Shown here piece by piece: positions 32,501 to 40,869 of a stretch of 52,670 nt of DNA. The notes under the pieces were generated by a model that was given only the letters and a program-made list of their open reading frames with translations, was not told the DNA's origin and did not search any database. The stretch comes from Nemertoderma westbladi (taxonomy: Eukaryota > Xenacoelomorpha > Nemertodermatida > Nemertodermatidae), in assembly GCA_032718475.1 (NCBI GenBank), contig JAUCBJ010007915.1:1-52670 (forward strand), in the 5' to 3' direction. The number at the start of each line of letters is the position of its first letter. Positions within the stretch are counted from its first letter, which is position 1. Both the position numbers and the translations under genes were made by a program.

Positions 32501-33453
32501 CTCGTTCGTGGTCTCTCTGCGGTCTCTTCGCCTTCCACTCGAGAAAGGGTGGCATCGGTTGGTTCTTCATAGGTTAGTCTCTCAGACAGCTGGGATTTCC
32601 ACTGGTCCGTTTCTTGTACTTTGAGACCTACCCGCTGGAACCAAGTTTTGACAGCAACCTGCAGCGACGTGTCCTGTCTTCTTTTGGAAGTTTCCTCAAA
32701 AGCTGATAGGATTAGTCGAATGCGTAGGGTTCTTTCGCGTACTTGGTATAGCAGTTCTTCCTGCTCTTGAGGTCCTTGGGGTTGTCGAAACAGTTGTTCT
32801 TCTAATCGCTCTAAGGAGCCGAAGAATCCCTGCACATATCCTGCTGCCGACCTCTTCCAAACAGCTGGATCCATCGTATCTTTAGCCACTCCCATCCTGT
32901 GTATATCTTCCCAAGTAGCCTCGGACAGATCTAACGGGAGTCCGGGTCCGGGAAAGTTCCATTGTGACTCGACAATAGACATCAATTCTTCCCTGGCGTA
33001 TCCCGCATAATTATCTTGGGTCGCTCGCTTATTTCTCGCCCAATCGGCTTGATGTTCTTCCACCGCAATCAATATAGTAGTTAGCACTGCGGCAGGAAGG
33101 GTGAGAAGGGGGTCCGAGTAGGCTTTAGCCGCCATCTGCAATCCGCGTTCGGGGGTCAGCTCGACAGTATCCGAATTACTGGAGCTATCGGATCGCTGGG
33201 AACAAGTTTCTTGACTAGGCTGTTGCTGCTGTGGGACAGCTGCTTCCTGGTTCCGTTTGACTTGGGCCCGAGTGCCGATGATAGACCTACGGTGTTGGAT
33301 TAGCTTAGGGTCTGATACTTCTACTGGAGGGATGACCTTTCTTTCAGTAGGAGGTGAGCTGAACTCCTTTCTTAATCGCTCCACACTCCTATCTGTGTCA
33401 CAGATGGTTGTATCGATTAGACTGTCTGATAGGTTTTGCTGGGTGTCAGACAT
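26473..33453 (-). CDS. Gag-Pol polyprotein of the nested BEL/Pao element (2326 codons)
   Basis: ATG at 33453 (MSDTQQ). Order, residues approximate: Gag with an Ala/Glu/Arg coiled coil of 16-residue repeats (400-490); DUF1759-like core (FNGDEMKWLPFNEYYKDSI, about 795); CCHC knuckle CYNCLRPGHQRRTC (about 1108) with a second CxxC...H motif; aspartic protease LLDSGSTGTFID (about 1246); RT with SDIEGMFLQV and YMDD (about 1742); RNase H with FGDASDMGIG (about 1921), KVPRAELKAA, YWTD and ADIASRG. It stops shortly after the first integrase residues because of a frameshift near 26545. Gag packages RNA, the protease cleaves the polyprotein, and RT/RNase H make cDNA. All catalytic signatures in this part are intact. 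Gag and pol share one frame here, as is common in BEL/Pao. Confidence 0.95.
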   Translation of the reverse strand: MSDTQQNLSDSLIDTTICDTDRSVERLRKEFSSPPTERKVIPPVEVSDPKLIQHRRSIIGTRAQVKRNQEAAVPQQQQPSQETCSQRSDSSSNSDTVELTPERGLQMAAKAYSDPLLTLPAAVLTTILIAVEEHQADWARNKRATQDNYAGYAREELMSIVESQWNFPGPGLPLDLSEATWEDIHRMGVAKDTMDPAVWKRSAAGYVQGFFGSLERLEEQLFRQPQGPQEQEELLYQVRERTLRIRLILSAFEETSKRRQDTSLQVAVKTWFQRVGLKVQETDQWKSQLSERLTYEEPTDATLSRVEGEETAERPRTRDAIDIYLSDYQRFLGDKELRRRLSGLSPNSEGTQRVLDSIDAEMLAANQAEFDEKLRLTRVQEEQVKKRRIEERKAAAVAAVMAEAEVDRKAAAAAAAMAEAEVERKTAAVAAAMAEAEVERKAAKAVAEAERRASEETTQLELENLQETQDNINKQLTASHMQMMRKSTPKRQGYTSSEESETTDPEGGGNRSRLSRCRKTSHRHKLPDLPPAVRRQLASTDLSSIEPTDQIIKVKRLPTIVDEPEIIRPVIPKVTPVLETPVLPELNSKFPLHSTTLPVAGRTVHENIPVLEAEREIKDLSPVVPRQPATMLATPASAVEWVEEGRRGMNLLLGQMQETVHQLKGTVREGRAELQEVQQSIALERDKLVNIQKGIPIPPVTLCQPVRSEVLHAEGVEPTRIYTASEVETPIANPIKGDYRPVINDIPYRPDNDPRNLYNDNSILNNTMAQESFTPQMARTEARQAVKVGEIVKFNGDEMKWLPFNEYYKDSIQNSVLSNGEKLRFLIKCLEGPPKLMALKFIGHPEGLRQVWDTLNIRYGNKDNIAKYLYAKLVAPRHFLSSGIIEFSDEIQEICRQLDWLGKSHEYQSSMVIGAVVSTLPKGGVCTRWDKKVLYMNEQQRRSPTMADLMSFLDGEVKLQLIKQSREKTSENKVSEKPASRRRVTPVCYTDDGESQASQEEDSGKDTERSYYVDKTSKDVSKYKARNNDRREQVAKTPPQSPNRMHRRKPEERTRVHQFTQGKVSNIKPNCALCDGTHRLSACAEFLKKSLVDRRAVVWDKRLCYNCLRPGHQRRTCYSDIKCAKCGAKHHILLHSEFERDKQSQVSEPELHVQFSDVNDTDQESEMEGFYTDEFSDANESCYLINTAVYRALTYEKDTNNEFPPTTFAKQPSWKVPTSNVGIREFPVVPVRVHGPNHSYIVNALLDSGSTGTFIDQELAEDIFAGQPKFRTKLNMSGIMQVWKSTLTADYYVGVLSTPQDKLGAQGIRSVKMVAIKNFATTQADLYNWDEDESIQHLKIPRFQTDYPGVQILIGQNAHEALETLEKRPAQPQPLQTYAVRTRVGWYFTGPSRRTLEERMPQEQIYQVNDWEVESSEVDELTEGTPYSSDNDDIYQLFDEENTIDLLTENQTWKNQVNLCQLIRPSEPIAYNDELNDEIERYNARTRDELAVRFFTQELVEPNSYDKALSIEEERAKQIQETTTRFLKDQGRYEIGLPFRKREPRFINNRPLAEKRIAQLHRRLTANASAKEMYQTQLKKFITKGYAERVPEGTPVTERTYYLTHHYVPKPGKPHEVRVVFDGSALYMGQSLNSELLPGPNLLQSLLGILLRLRQYSIAFASDIEGMFLQVKALDRDRDSLRFLWWPEGDLNQKPVEYWMTIQAFGIISSPSNACYVVRTTANDNRDSFSKEVIDNIKRNIYMDDNLRSLPSVEEAIAVAKGTVECLKRGGFRLTKFTSNSREFLEAIPVEDRGTKDLDLIKDDLPETKTLGLKWDTERDILFFQLKQRDNPVRTKRICLSILSTYFDPLGFISPVILIARSLVQQMWLENHSWDDPLKGELLKKWMKWEDSLPAIENFIISRAYFGHVLPTYSYQLHVFGDASDMGIGIVAYLRVETPDGIKVALVTSKALINNKLKVPRAELKAALYATAIGRNVTEQIDYPLEKTVYWTDALLVLEYLTNEVCQFSVFVTNRVAIILSRTKIDQWRHCPGTINPADIASRGATPQELIDTPDWLGGPDFLSKEEDEWPPHLTTAEIRQAKGAETVKPKTRASKSKLFKPTIDLSVLHTSGNDASDPQSLNTNKSVVEIRDRDWKSGIPDVSQGISPMLQRAMHHYSSWNRLCKAVTYLRRCFHHHYSRTKTTSDNAPLTSAQVHVITNLPKYKTSDRFLKEKISHQEHEETNKQILRLLQCYEDSEKYFLLLRNPQMRLRDRFSSTMIDGLIRVGGRLTNAPLSFDTKFPILIRNLEVQIKMIVDVHSKVKLVENEFLAKFELAIILINPVEL
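32113..32290 (-). repeat. 48-bp coding repeat in the nested Gag coiled coil
   Basis: Three tandem units of about 48 bp encode RKAAAVAAAMAEAEVE-like 16-residue blocks. BEL/Pao copy 1 has fewer units visible at the same point (bases 1-55), so unit number varies between relatives. Confidence 0.75.
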
Positions 33454-35684
33454 GTTTAGCTATACAGTTGAATGCTTACTGCTATAGTTACAGTTAAAGC
33501 AAGTCTAGTAATTCAGTATGACCGTTGGCTTAGTACCGGTAATTTATTGCAGTATATTAGAATACCGGTATGCACTTATAATTTATATAAGTATTGTAAA
33601 CTAGGTTTATCACAGAGTACCGGTATATAAATTTAGCACAAATATATAAATATATAATAGGCCTATCGTGAATACCGGTATACAGCTTACACTTATAGTA
33701 TATATAAGTATAATTATGGACTAGAATTAATTACAGAGTACCGGTATGATTTCAGCTCAAATTTATAGAAATAAATATAATAAGCTTATGGTAAATACCG
33801 GTATGTCAATTATTTTAGAATAATTGAATTTCTGAATATTTTAGGGTTACTTGGTTACTTTAACTTACTTTATTACCGTTATTTAAGCAGTAGTCCAACT
33901 GATATTGAGACCTAGTTGTTGTATGGCAGGCCTACTATTTATAAATCGTTTGAGTTGATTTATAATAGATATATACCCGTTTAAAAGGGGTTTTGTCAAT
34001 ATTTGAAATAAATGTTATTATTTCTGGGGGAGTCACTACACAGAAGCTGTGCGCTCTCAGTGAAGTGCTACCTATGGGACACTAAAACAGATAATTCTAA
34101 TTTACCTAAGTTACTTAATACTACAAATTGCTTACGATACGGGTGAGATTAAATCTCTAATTAAACACAACAAAATATTACGTACGAATTTTTAGGGTAA
34201 TTTTACAGGAAGTCTACAAACCAGTCTAACAAAGGGTTAGAATTCGGTTTATTACAACGGACAGGGTACTATGGTATTTGAAAATAATAAGTAGTAGTAA
34301 ATATATTGCACTGTCCAGATAGGAAAATACCACCGCCTGACAACCTATAGCCGTATCGCTATAGGTACTACGTTATGTATCACGGAGTGTTCCTACCTAG
34401 AAGTTAATTATCGCGGACTACCAGATCCAACGTGCCTATTAACCACTTTACAACACAAATATACTGCCTACACACTAATTACTTTCGGAAAGCACTGTAC
34501 ACTAAACCCTAAATTAGGTACAAGTACTGGTACAACAAATAATCAGTAGTTAAATATACTTGAACAGTTAAAAGAACCACGGCATCTGCTGGAGTGACCG
34601 AAGCACAAAGTCACCAGTCTTTTCCTACGCCAAGCAGCCCGTGTAGTACCGGGGTTAATTTAACTATAACGGTATGTGTAACAAACACAATTACTGTAGG
34701 AATAAACTTGGGGACATGAATGTTGCGAATAATCGCATAAACTCTGAATAATATATATTACGCTACCCGTACAGAATACTCAAACAAAATACAAACCAAA
34801 CGCTGGCAGACTACCACCAAGCCTAAATAAACTACAGTATGTGCAGATTCCAAAATGGTTAGTTAGTATGCGTTCTAACACGGTAGTACGACTTATTCTT
34901 TAAGAGGGGATTGACCTTACAGCTATGGCTGCCCCAACTTACTAACTGGCACTCTATCGGACAAACTCTACACACGCAGCAATCTCTTCAGACCTAATAA
35001 TAGCTAGACAACAATCCAGCCTACAAAATATCTGAGTAATAACTATTACGGTACCTGAACAGACCACACAAACAAACACAGGCCAAAACGTTGGCAGAAT
35101 ACTGTCAAGACTAAATAAACTACAGTATGTGCAGATTCCAAAATGGTTAGTTAGTATGCGTTCTAACACGGTAGTACGACTTATTCTTTAAGAGGGGATT
35201 GACCTTACAGCTATGGCTGCCCCAACTTACTAACTGGCACTCTATCGGACAAACTCTACACATGCAGTAATCTCTCCAAACCCAACAACAATCCGACAAC
35301 AGTCCGGCCTACAATTATCTGAACAATCTGAGCAGACTTACACGTCTTCAGCTCAATATTAACTTACATGTAAATAAAACTGACAGAAATAAGTAAGCTC
35401 CAAAAGAAACAAGGGGTGTACAGTCCCTAATCTCTTAAACAGCCTACCGGTATGCAATAATCAAATCGAATAATACTAATGTACTTATACTGGAAGTACC
35501 GGTTAGGACAGTTGGGCCTACGGACCTACAGAAGTACCGGTTCTGGCAGTTGGACCTACGGACCTACAGCAGTACCGGTTCTGGCAGTTGGGCCTACTGA
35601 CCTACAGAAGTACCGGTTCAGTTTTACCGGTCGACCGGTACTTTCAACTTTATTGCTTACTGCAATAAAGTCAATAACTGTTAT
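33454..35684 (-). other. 5' leader of the nested element, with tandem repeats
   Basis: About 2.2 kb between the 5' LTR and the gag ATG without a credible ORF. A tandem duplication with a 289-bp period covers about 34740-35290 (CTAAATAAACTACAG at 34822 and 35111). A short repeat of about 37 bp built on AGTACCGGTTCTGGCAGTT occurs near 35495-35625. The part 33540-33830 has repeated TACCGGTAT words. About 33370-34050 has no counterpart in copy 1. Directly inside the LTR (minus strand) the sequence is ATAACAGTTATTGAC, with no TGG-type tRNA primer site. Confidence 0.7.
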
Positions 35685-36943
35685 TGTACGCGCTTTTGAA
35701 GACCTTTAGCAGTTTAACCTGCCAAAATTTATATGTCTTTTGGTTTATAAATAGACTTTAGAAGATGACAAATATTTAATACCAATAAACACAACATTAG
35801 CAGAAGCCAGCCTAGTGCGCGTCCATTCACCCGCTGGATATACCCGGGAGACTGGATTCTGAGGGCTTAGATTATTATTGCAGTGTAAGCTTACTGTACT
35901 GTATTATTCGATTGATCGTTAATAAATAATTTCTGACTAATATTATTCACTTTCGGGAAATATTAACAGTTCCTTTAGGACGTGGCGCTCTATCTAGGTA
36001 AACAGAGATATGACTTATACTAATCACAACGGCAAGTCGGTAAGGCTTATGATTCACGTATGAGGCGCATTCTTTAGGAAATGCTTAGTTATCAATCATA
36101 ATCATGCACACTACCGGTAACACACAATACTGCCCACTAATTTGCCGACCGTCAATGATTTTTATCATATATAAAGAGAACAGCAACGGACCAATGTAGT
36201 GCTTATCAAATAGCATTAAATTCACTACATACACAATAATATAAGTCGCAATCGCTATATATAACCCGTCTCTCTAACCTGTAGTGTATCAAGAAAATTG
36301 GGAAATTTGGGTTCTTTATAAATATTCTCCAAATAATATTCAACCAAACAATAGCAAATAGCAGTATAATAATGTATATTGAACCGATAATGTAAGACTG
36401 AATTGCGATCAGTTGATATGATTAGATAAGATATGATAACAGTTATACGCTCTATAATTTAAGCCTACTAATGTTTCTTCTAAAGTATGAAAACGAATTG
36501 ACTCTAGAGCCGGTGTTCCTGGCCTAGATAGCAACAACACAACAGTATCAAAAAACAGTAAGACTGAACACTCCTAGTATGATCGACCGAATATCTACAC
36601 ATCGACAGAAAAAATCGCTCTGATTGGCTCAAGCCAAACAAAGAACCATGCGTCCAATGGCTGTTTCCATGCCAGCAACCAGCTGCTAGATGTCGCAATC
36701 TGAATCATCACGGCTAAGCTGTGAAAGGTATTTGGTGCATTGCAGGTTTTTTGCCTTACCATGTCCGCCAAAACACGTATATAGCAGAATGACTTTTATG
36801 TCCGTTAAAACACCTATAACGGTACCTTGCGGGCGAGGAGAATATATATATAGTTATAGAGCCTTTTAGAGTATTCCAGCGCCTAGGGGGGAAACTGGAT
36901 TGCGAAGCAAAAGGGCCAGTTATATCCCACAGAAGCTTTTACA
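35685..36943 (-). repeat. 5' LTR of the nested element (1259 bp)
   Basis: TGTACGCGC...CTTTTACA; pairs with 20938-22196. On the minus strand an exact CCAAT box (36623-36627) sits about 320 bp into the LTR and is conserved in copy 1. A TATATATA stretch lies at about 36256-36264. Confidence 0.96.
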
Positions 36944-36948
36944 GCCGT
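36944..36948. repeat. Right target-site duplication of the nested element (GCCGT)
   Basis: Perfect match to 20933-20937. Confidence 0.95.
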
Positions 36949-37985
36949 GGATAAATTTATTAACACCCCACTTACAGGGACCGCATGACAGACACGAAAC
37001 TGGTGTGACCGTACGGGCGGGGGGGGGGGGGGGTAATAATAATGCTATAGTAGACGTCGTTAATATTAATAGTACCGTATTGGATAATCCTAACCAAACC
37101 TTTATTGCAGGAAATACCTTACCTAGTAGTAGTAATTTAAATTTAAATCCGAATGATTCTGATATTAATGTAGGAAATAATTCTAATATTAATGTAGTTA
37201 CGCAAAATAATCCGAATAATCCAAATAATCTAAATAATAATCTGAATTCGAATTTACAAAATAATTCAAGAAACGCAATTGCGCAAAATAATCCGAACAA
37301 CTTTATTTTGAACGAACAAAATAATTCCGTTTCTAACTTGGGTGTACAAAGTAATTTAACTGGGGTGGAGGATTTAATTGATTTAACCAATAACGGTGCC
37401 TGTGGTGCTATTGATGTGAACGCGACGGGCGTGTGTGGCCCGGAGGCCAGCCTGATGGACCGCGTAGTTAACGAGCCAGAGGTGGCGGGGTTGAGTCAAC
37501 CCGAGGTGGGCCTGGTAGGCCACGTAGTTAGTAGGCAGGAAGCGACGGGGTTGAGTCAACCCGAAGTGGGAATGGTAGGCCACGCAGTTAGTAGGCAGGA
37601 AGTAGAGGGCCTGGTAGGCCACACAGTAGCAGAGGGAGAGGCGGGGGTGAATAGACCCAGCCGCAATAGGGTTGATGTGTCGACTAGAGGGGGATATAGC
37701 AGCGGGGTGAGAGATAGCGAGGTTAGATGTGGCGAGTGGGGAGGGGGGCTACAGGAGCCCCACAACAGCGAGTTAGCGGCGAAAGGGGGGGGGGGGGGGC
37801 AGAGGGTGCCCCACAAGCGTCAACGGATAATGCGCGGGCCGAGATAGGTAAACCGCAACACCCGGCGATGGAGAGTGATATGGGGATTGCGAGTATCCCC
37901 AGCGGCGTGCGATCGAGCAGAGAGAGGCAGGTTGACGTCGCGAGAGGGCGGACGGAGCGTCGAGCCCGATCGGAAGAGGGAAGAA
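36949..37985 (+). pseudogene. Outer-element Gag, middle part (duplication unit 1)
   Basis: Resumes the coding sequence broken at 20937. The coiled-coil frame runs only to an in-frame TGA at about 36992-36994. After a 15-G run (37019-37033) an Asn-rich frame opens (NNPNNPNNLNNN-type repeats, about 37080-37340), followed by 20-residue repeats around GLSQPEVG(L/M)VGH. Two further G-rich runs (about 37737-37747 and 37785-37799) change frame again before an Arg-rich frame. It would be a long, low-complexity linker of Gag. Nearly identical to unit 2 (37986-39240), differing mainly in G-run lengths and a few bases. Confidence 0.65.
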
Positions 37986-39240
37986 GCTAGGAGAGAGGCG
38001 GAATTGGCCGACCAGAATGCACGGGAGGGTCGGGAGAGAATAGCAAGAGAGATGCTTGAGCGAAAAGAATTGGAAAAACGCCAAAGCGAGCTTATAGAAT
38101 ACAAAACTAGACGCATGCGCGAGCTGGAACTGGCGCGGATAGGGGCGTCTGAGAGTGGGACTGGCTCGAATATTTTCAAGGAGCCAAGGGCCGTGGATAA
38201 ATTTATTAACACCCCACTTACAGGGACCGCATGACAGACACGAAACTGGTGTGACCGTACGGGCGGGGGGGGGGGGGGGGGGGGGGGTAATAATAATGCT
38301 ATAGTAGACGTCGTTAATATTAATAGTACCGTATTGGATAATCCTAACCAAACCTTTATTGCAGGAAATACCTTACCTAGTAGTAGTAATTTAAATTTAA
38401 ATCCGAATGATTCTGATATTAATGTAGGAAATAATTCTAATATTAATGTAGTTACGCAAAATAATCCGAATAATCCAAATAATCTAAATAATAATCTGAA
38501 TTCGAATTTACAAAATAATTCAAGAAACGCAATTGCGCAAAATAATCCGAACAACTTTATTTTGAACGAACAAAATAATTCCGTTTCTAACTTGGGTGTA
38601 CAAAGTAATTTAACTGGGGTGGAGGATTTAATTGATTTAACCAATAACGGTGCCTGTGGTGCTATTGATGTGAACGCGACGGGCGTGTGTGGCCCGGAGG
38701 CCAGCCTGATGGACCGCGTAGTTAACGAGCCAGAGGTGGCGGGGTTGAGTCAACCCGAGGTGGGCCTGGTAGGCCACGTAGTTAGTAGGCAGGAAGCGAC
38801 GGGGTTGAGTCAACCCGAAGTGGGAATGGTAGGCCACGCAGTTAGTAGGCAGGAAGTAGAGGGCCTGGTAGGCCACACAGTAGCAGAGGGAGAGGCGGGG
38901 GTGAATAGACCCAGCCGCAATAGGGTTGATGTGTCGACTAGAGGGGGATATAGCAGCGGGGTGAGAGATAGCGAGGTTAGATGTGGCGAGTGGGGGGGGG
39001 GGGGCTACAGGAGCCCCACAACAGCGAGTTAGCGGCGAAAGGGGGGGGGGGGGGCAGAGGGTGCCCCACAAGCGTCAACGGATAATGCGCGGGCCGAGAT
39101 AGGTAAACCGCAACACCCGGCGATGGAGAGTGATATGGGGATTGCGAGTATCCCCAGCAGCATGCGATCGAGCAGAGAGAGGCTGGTTGACGTCGCGAGA
39201 GGGCGGACGGAGCGTCGAGCCCGATCGGAAGAGGGAAGAA
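37986..39240 (+). repeat. Tandem-duplication unit 2 within outer gag (1.25 kb)
   Basis: Repeats unit 1 (20729-20937 plus 36949-37985) from CTAGGAGAGAGGCGG to GATCGGAAGAGGGAAGAA. The junction at about 37983-37987 shows 2-bp AG microhomology. It preserves the uninterrupted site of the nested insertion (KEPRAVDKF reads through at about 38190). Substitutions between units are few. G runs differ: 23 against 15 at 38265-38287, 13 G against G4AG6 at 38992-39004, 14 against 15 at 39041-39054. The duplication therefore predates the nested insertion but is recent. Confidence 0.9.
38265..38287 (+). repeat. 23-bp G homopolymer in outer gag
   Basis: An uninterrupted run of 23 G between an in-frame stop and the Asn-rich frame. 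The equivalent run in unit 1 (37019-37033) is 15 G, so length is unstable. It changes reading frame between gag segments. Confidence 0.9.
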
Positions 39241-39929
39241 GAACAGTGGAGTTTAACCGGGAGGTCGACGAGAGATCTCACGAGCGGGAATACTGCACTA
39301 CGAAGAAAAGAAGGGAAGAGAATAGAAGAAGTGTCGCCGCGAACGATAGGAGAGCGAGGACGGACAGCGAGCCGTCGGTAGTCGAGATGGAAAGAGAGTG
39401 TCGGTGGGGTCGAACTTTGGGAGATTGCCGTCGTCCCGGAGAGACGCGACCTGACGAGACGCGTTACGCGTCGAGAGAGGGGTACACGATGTACCGGTAC
39501 GAAGACGAGAGCAGTAGAGGGGGTCGAAGAGAAACTTTCCGACGGGATACACCTACCGATCGAGAATACGGTAGCCGCGGGGAGGATTATTCAAGAAGGA
39601 TAAACTTCGATCCCGAGCGACACATACAGACTGTAGGACATACTGTAGGCCTTACTGCACATACCATAGGCCATGCTGACAGGAATAATGTAGGCGATAG
39701 GATAGCGCGGACGACGGAATTAAACCCGGAAGTCGCGGAGTACATACCGGCAGGTAGGCCAGAAGATGATAGGCCTATACTGGTACCGGCACAGCAGTAT
39801 GGCTACAGCATGCAGGGACATAACATATACCCAGGGGAGAGGGGAATTATTGCGGATAGGTGCATGGGCCCCAATATATTAACATCAACCCCAGTACCAA
39901 ACATACCGGTGGGGGGGGGGACAGGGTGA
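39123..39929 (+). pseudogene. Outer-element Gag, Arg-rich segment
   Basis: A 268-codon frame downstream of the duplication, rich in Arg, Glu and Asp (RSSRERL, RDTPTDREYG) and then GHT-type repeats (HTVGLTAHTIGH). It ends at TGA 39927-39929 right after a G run (about 39908-39919). In the frame one base over, coding continues from there to a TAA near 40102 and then into the gag core at 40129, so the G run marks another frame change. Basic composition suggests RNA binding. Confidence 0.5.
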
Positions 39930-40105
39930 CATTCCCCCATCACAATATCAACAATATACCCCAATAGGAGCAAGAACAACGAACCCCTTGAATGGAAATA
40001 GGTCATGCGACACAGAAATATGGAGGGGGCCGCTACCCCCAATGATATACCCAAGCCAGAGGAAGACAGGAAATAGGACGGACGGACCGCACCTAACAGG
40101 ATAAA

Positions 40106-40869
40106 CTATACAACATCCATCGAACCCATTGGAAGCGCAGGCGATGGGAATGGCCACGTTAATAGATGCGCTAAAGACAAGGATCGAGCTACCACCCGTG
40201 GAACCATTTAAATTCGATGGGAGTAGGCCAGAAGAATATCTACAGTTTCGGCGCATGTATAGTAACGAAATACTAACAAAGAACTTGACGCAGGCGGAGT
40301 GCCTAAAATATCTCCAAGTATACACACGAGGCCCAGCATACGACATCGTGAGGCAATACCAGGGTATAGAGGGTGGCTTCACGACGGCATGGTGGGCATT
40401 GGACAGGGAATACGGTCACCCAGCCAAGATCATCCGGCAAACCCTGAGAGGCATAACATCGGGTGGCCTACAGGATAGTCCCGTTGGCATTAAGACATTC
40501 GCGAACAAGGTCGAGAAGGCGCTAATCGTGTTAAAGACGCTAGCCGCGCCATACGAACTCAACGCGTCCAACAACATCACCACGATAGCGTAGGCACTAC
40601 CGATGTGGCTGCGCAACAAGTGGAGGAAAATCGCTTTCTCCACTCGAGATAGGAAGGGTGCGGAACCGGGTTTAGAAGAAATGTCAAGCTTCTTAAACTA
40701 CGAAGCTGAACTAATAACCGACCCAGTCTATAGTGAGGACAGCCTGGGAAAGGGACCAAGAACCGATTACCATAGACCGAAACCAGAACACAACACGTCA
40801 AACGCATTACCAAGGTCAGGCAATCATTGCCATAAGCAGCGATGCAGGGGACTGCAAGTCCACAGGTAG
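40106..40869 (+). pseudogene. Outer-element Gag core (DUF1759-like)
   Basis: Contains the BEL/Pao gag core FKFDGSRPEEYLQFRRMYSN, then LKYLQVYTRGPAYDIV, AWWALDREYG and FANKVEKALIVLK. An in-frame TAG (40591-40593) interrupts it. The frame then continues with PMWLRNKWRK and LNYEAELITD to 40869. The pol frame (from about 40842) is -1 relative to it and overlaps its end by about 28 bp, which could be an old programmed frameshift or decay. Confidence 0.75.

Larger units (their letters stand above)
20938..36943 (-). mobile_element. Nested full-length BEL/Pao retrotransposon (16,006 bp), young
   Basis: Two 1259-bp LTRs with TG...CA ends and a perfect 5-bp GCCGT duplication. I found one LTR difference by eye (G21854 against A36601, a CpG-type change), implying very recent insertion. 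On the minus strand: LTR (35685-36943), leader (33454-35684), gag-pol (26473-33453), integrase in a shifted frame (25349 to about 26545), spacer (23725-25348), ORF3 in two overlapping frames (23326-23724, then to 22275), polypurine tract, LTR (20938-22196). It sits in opposite orientation inside the outer element's gag. Confidence 0.96.

Noticed and set aside
36900-37847. 315-codon ORF starting inside the nested LTR and entering outer gag
   Set aside because: Its first codons come from the LTR, so the chimera is a by-product of the insertion; only the part after 36949 is real gag.
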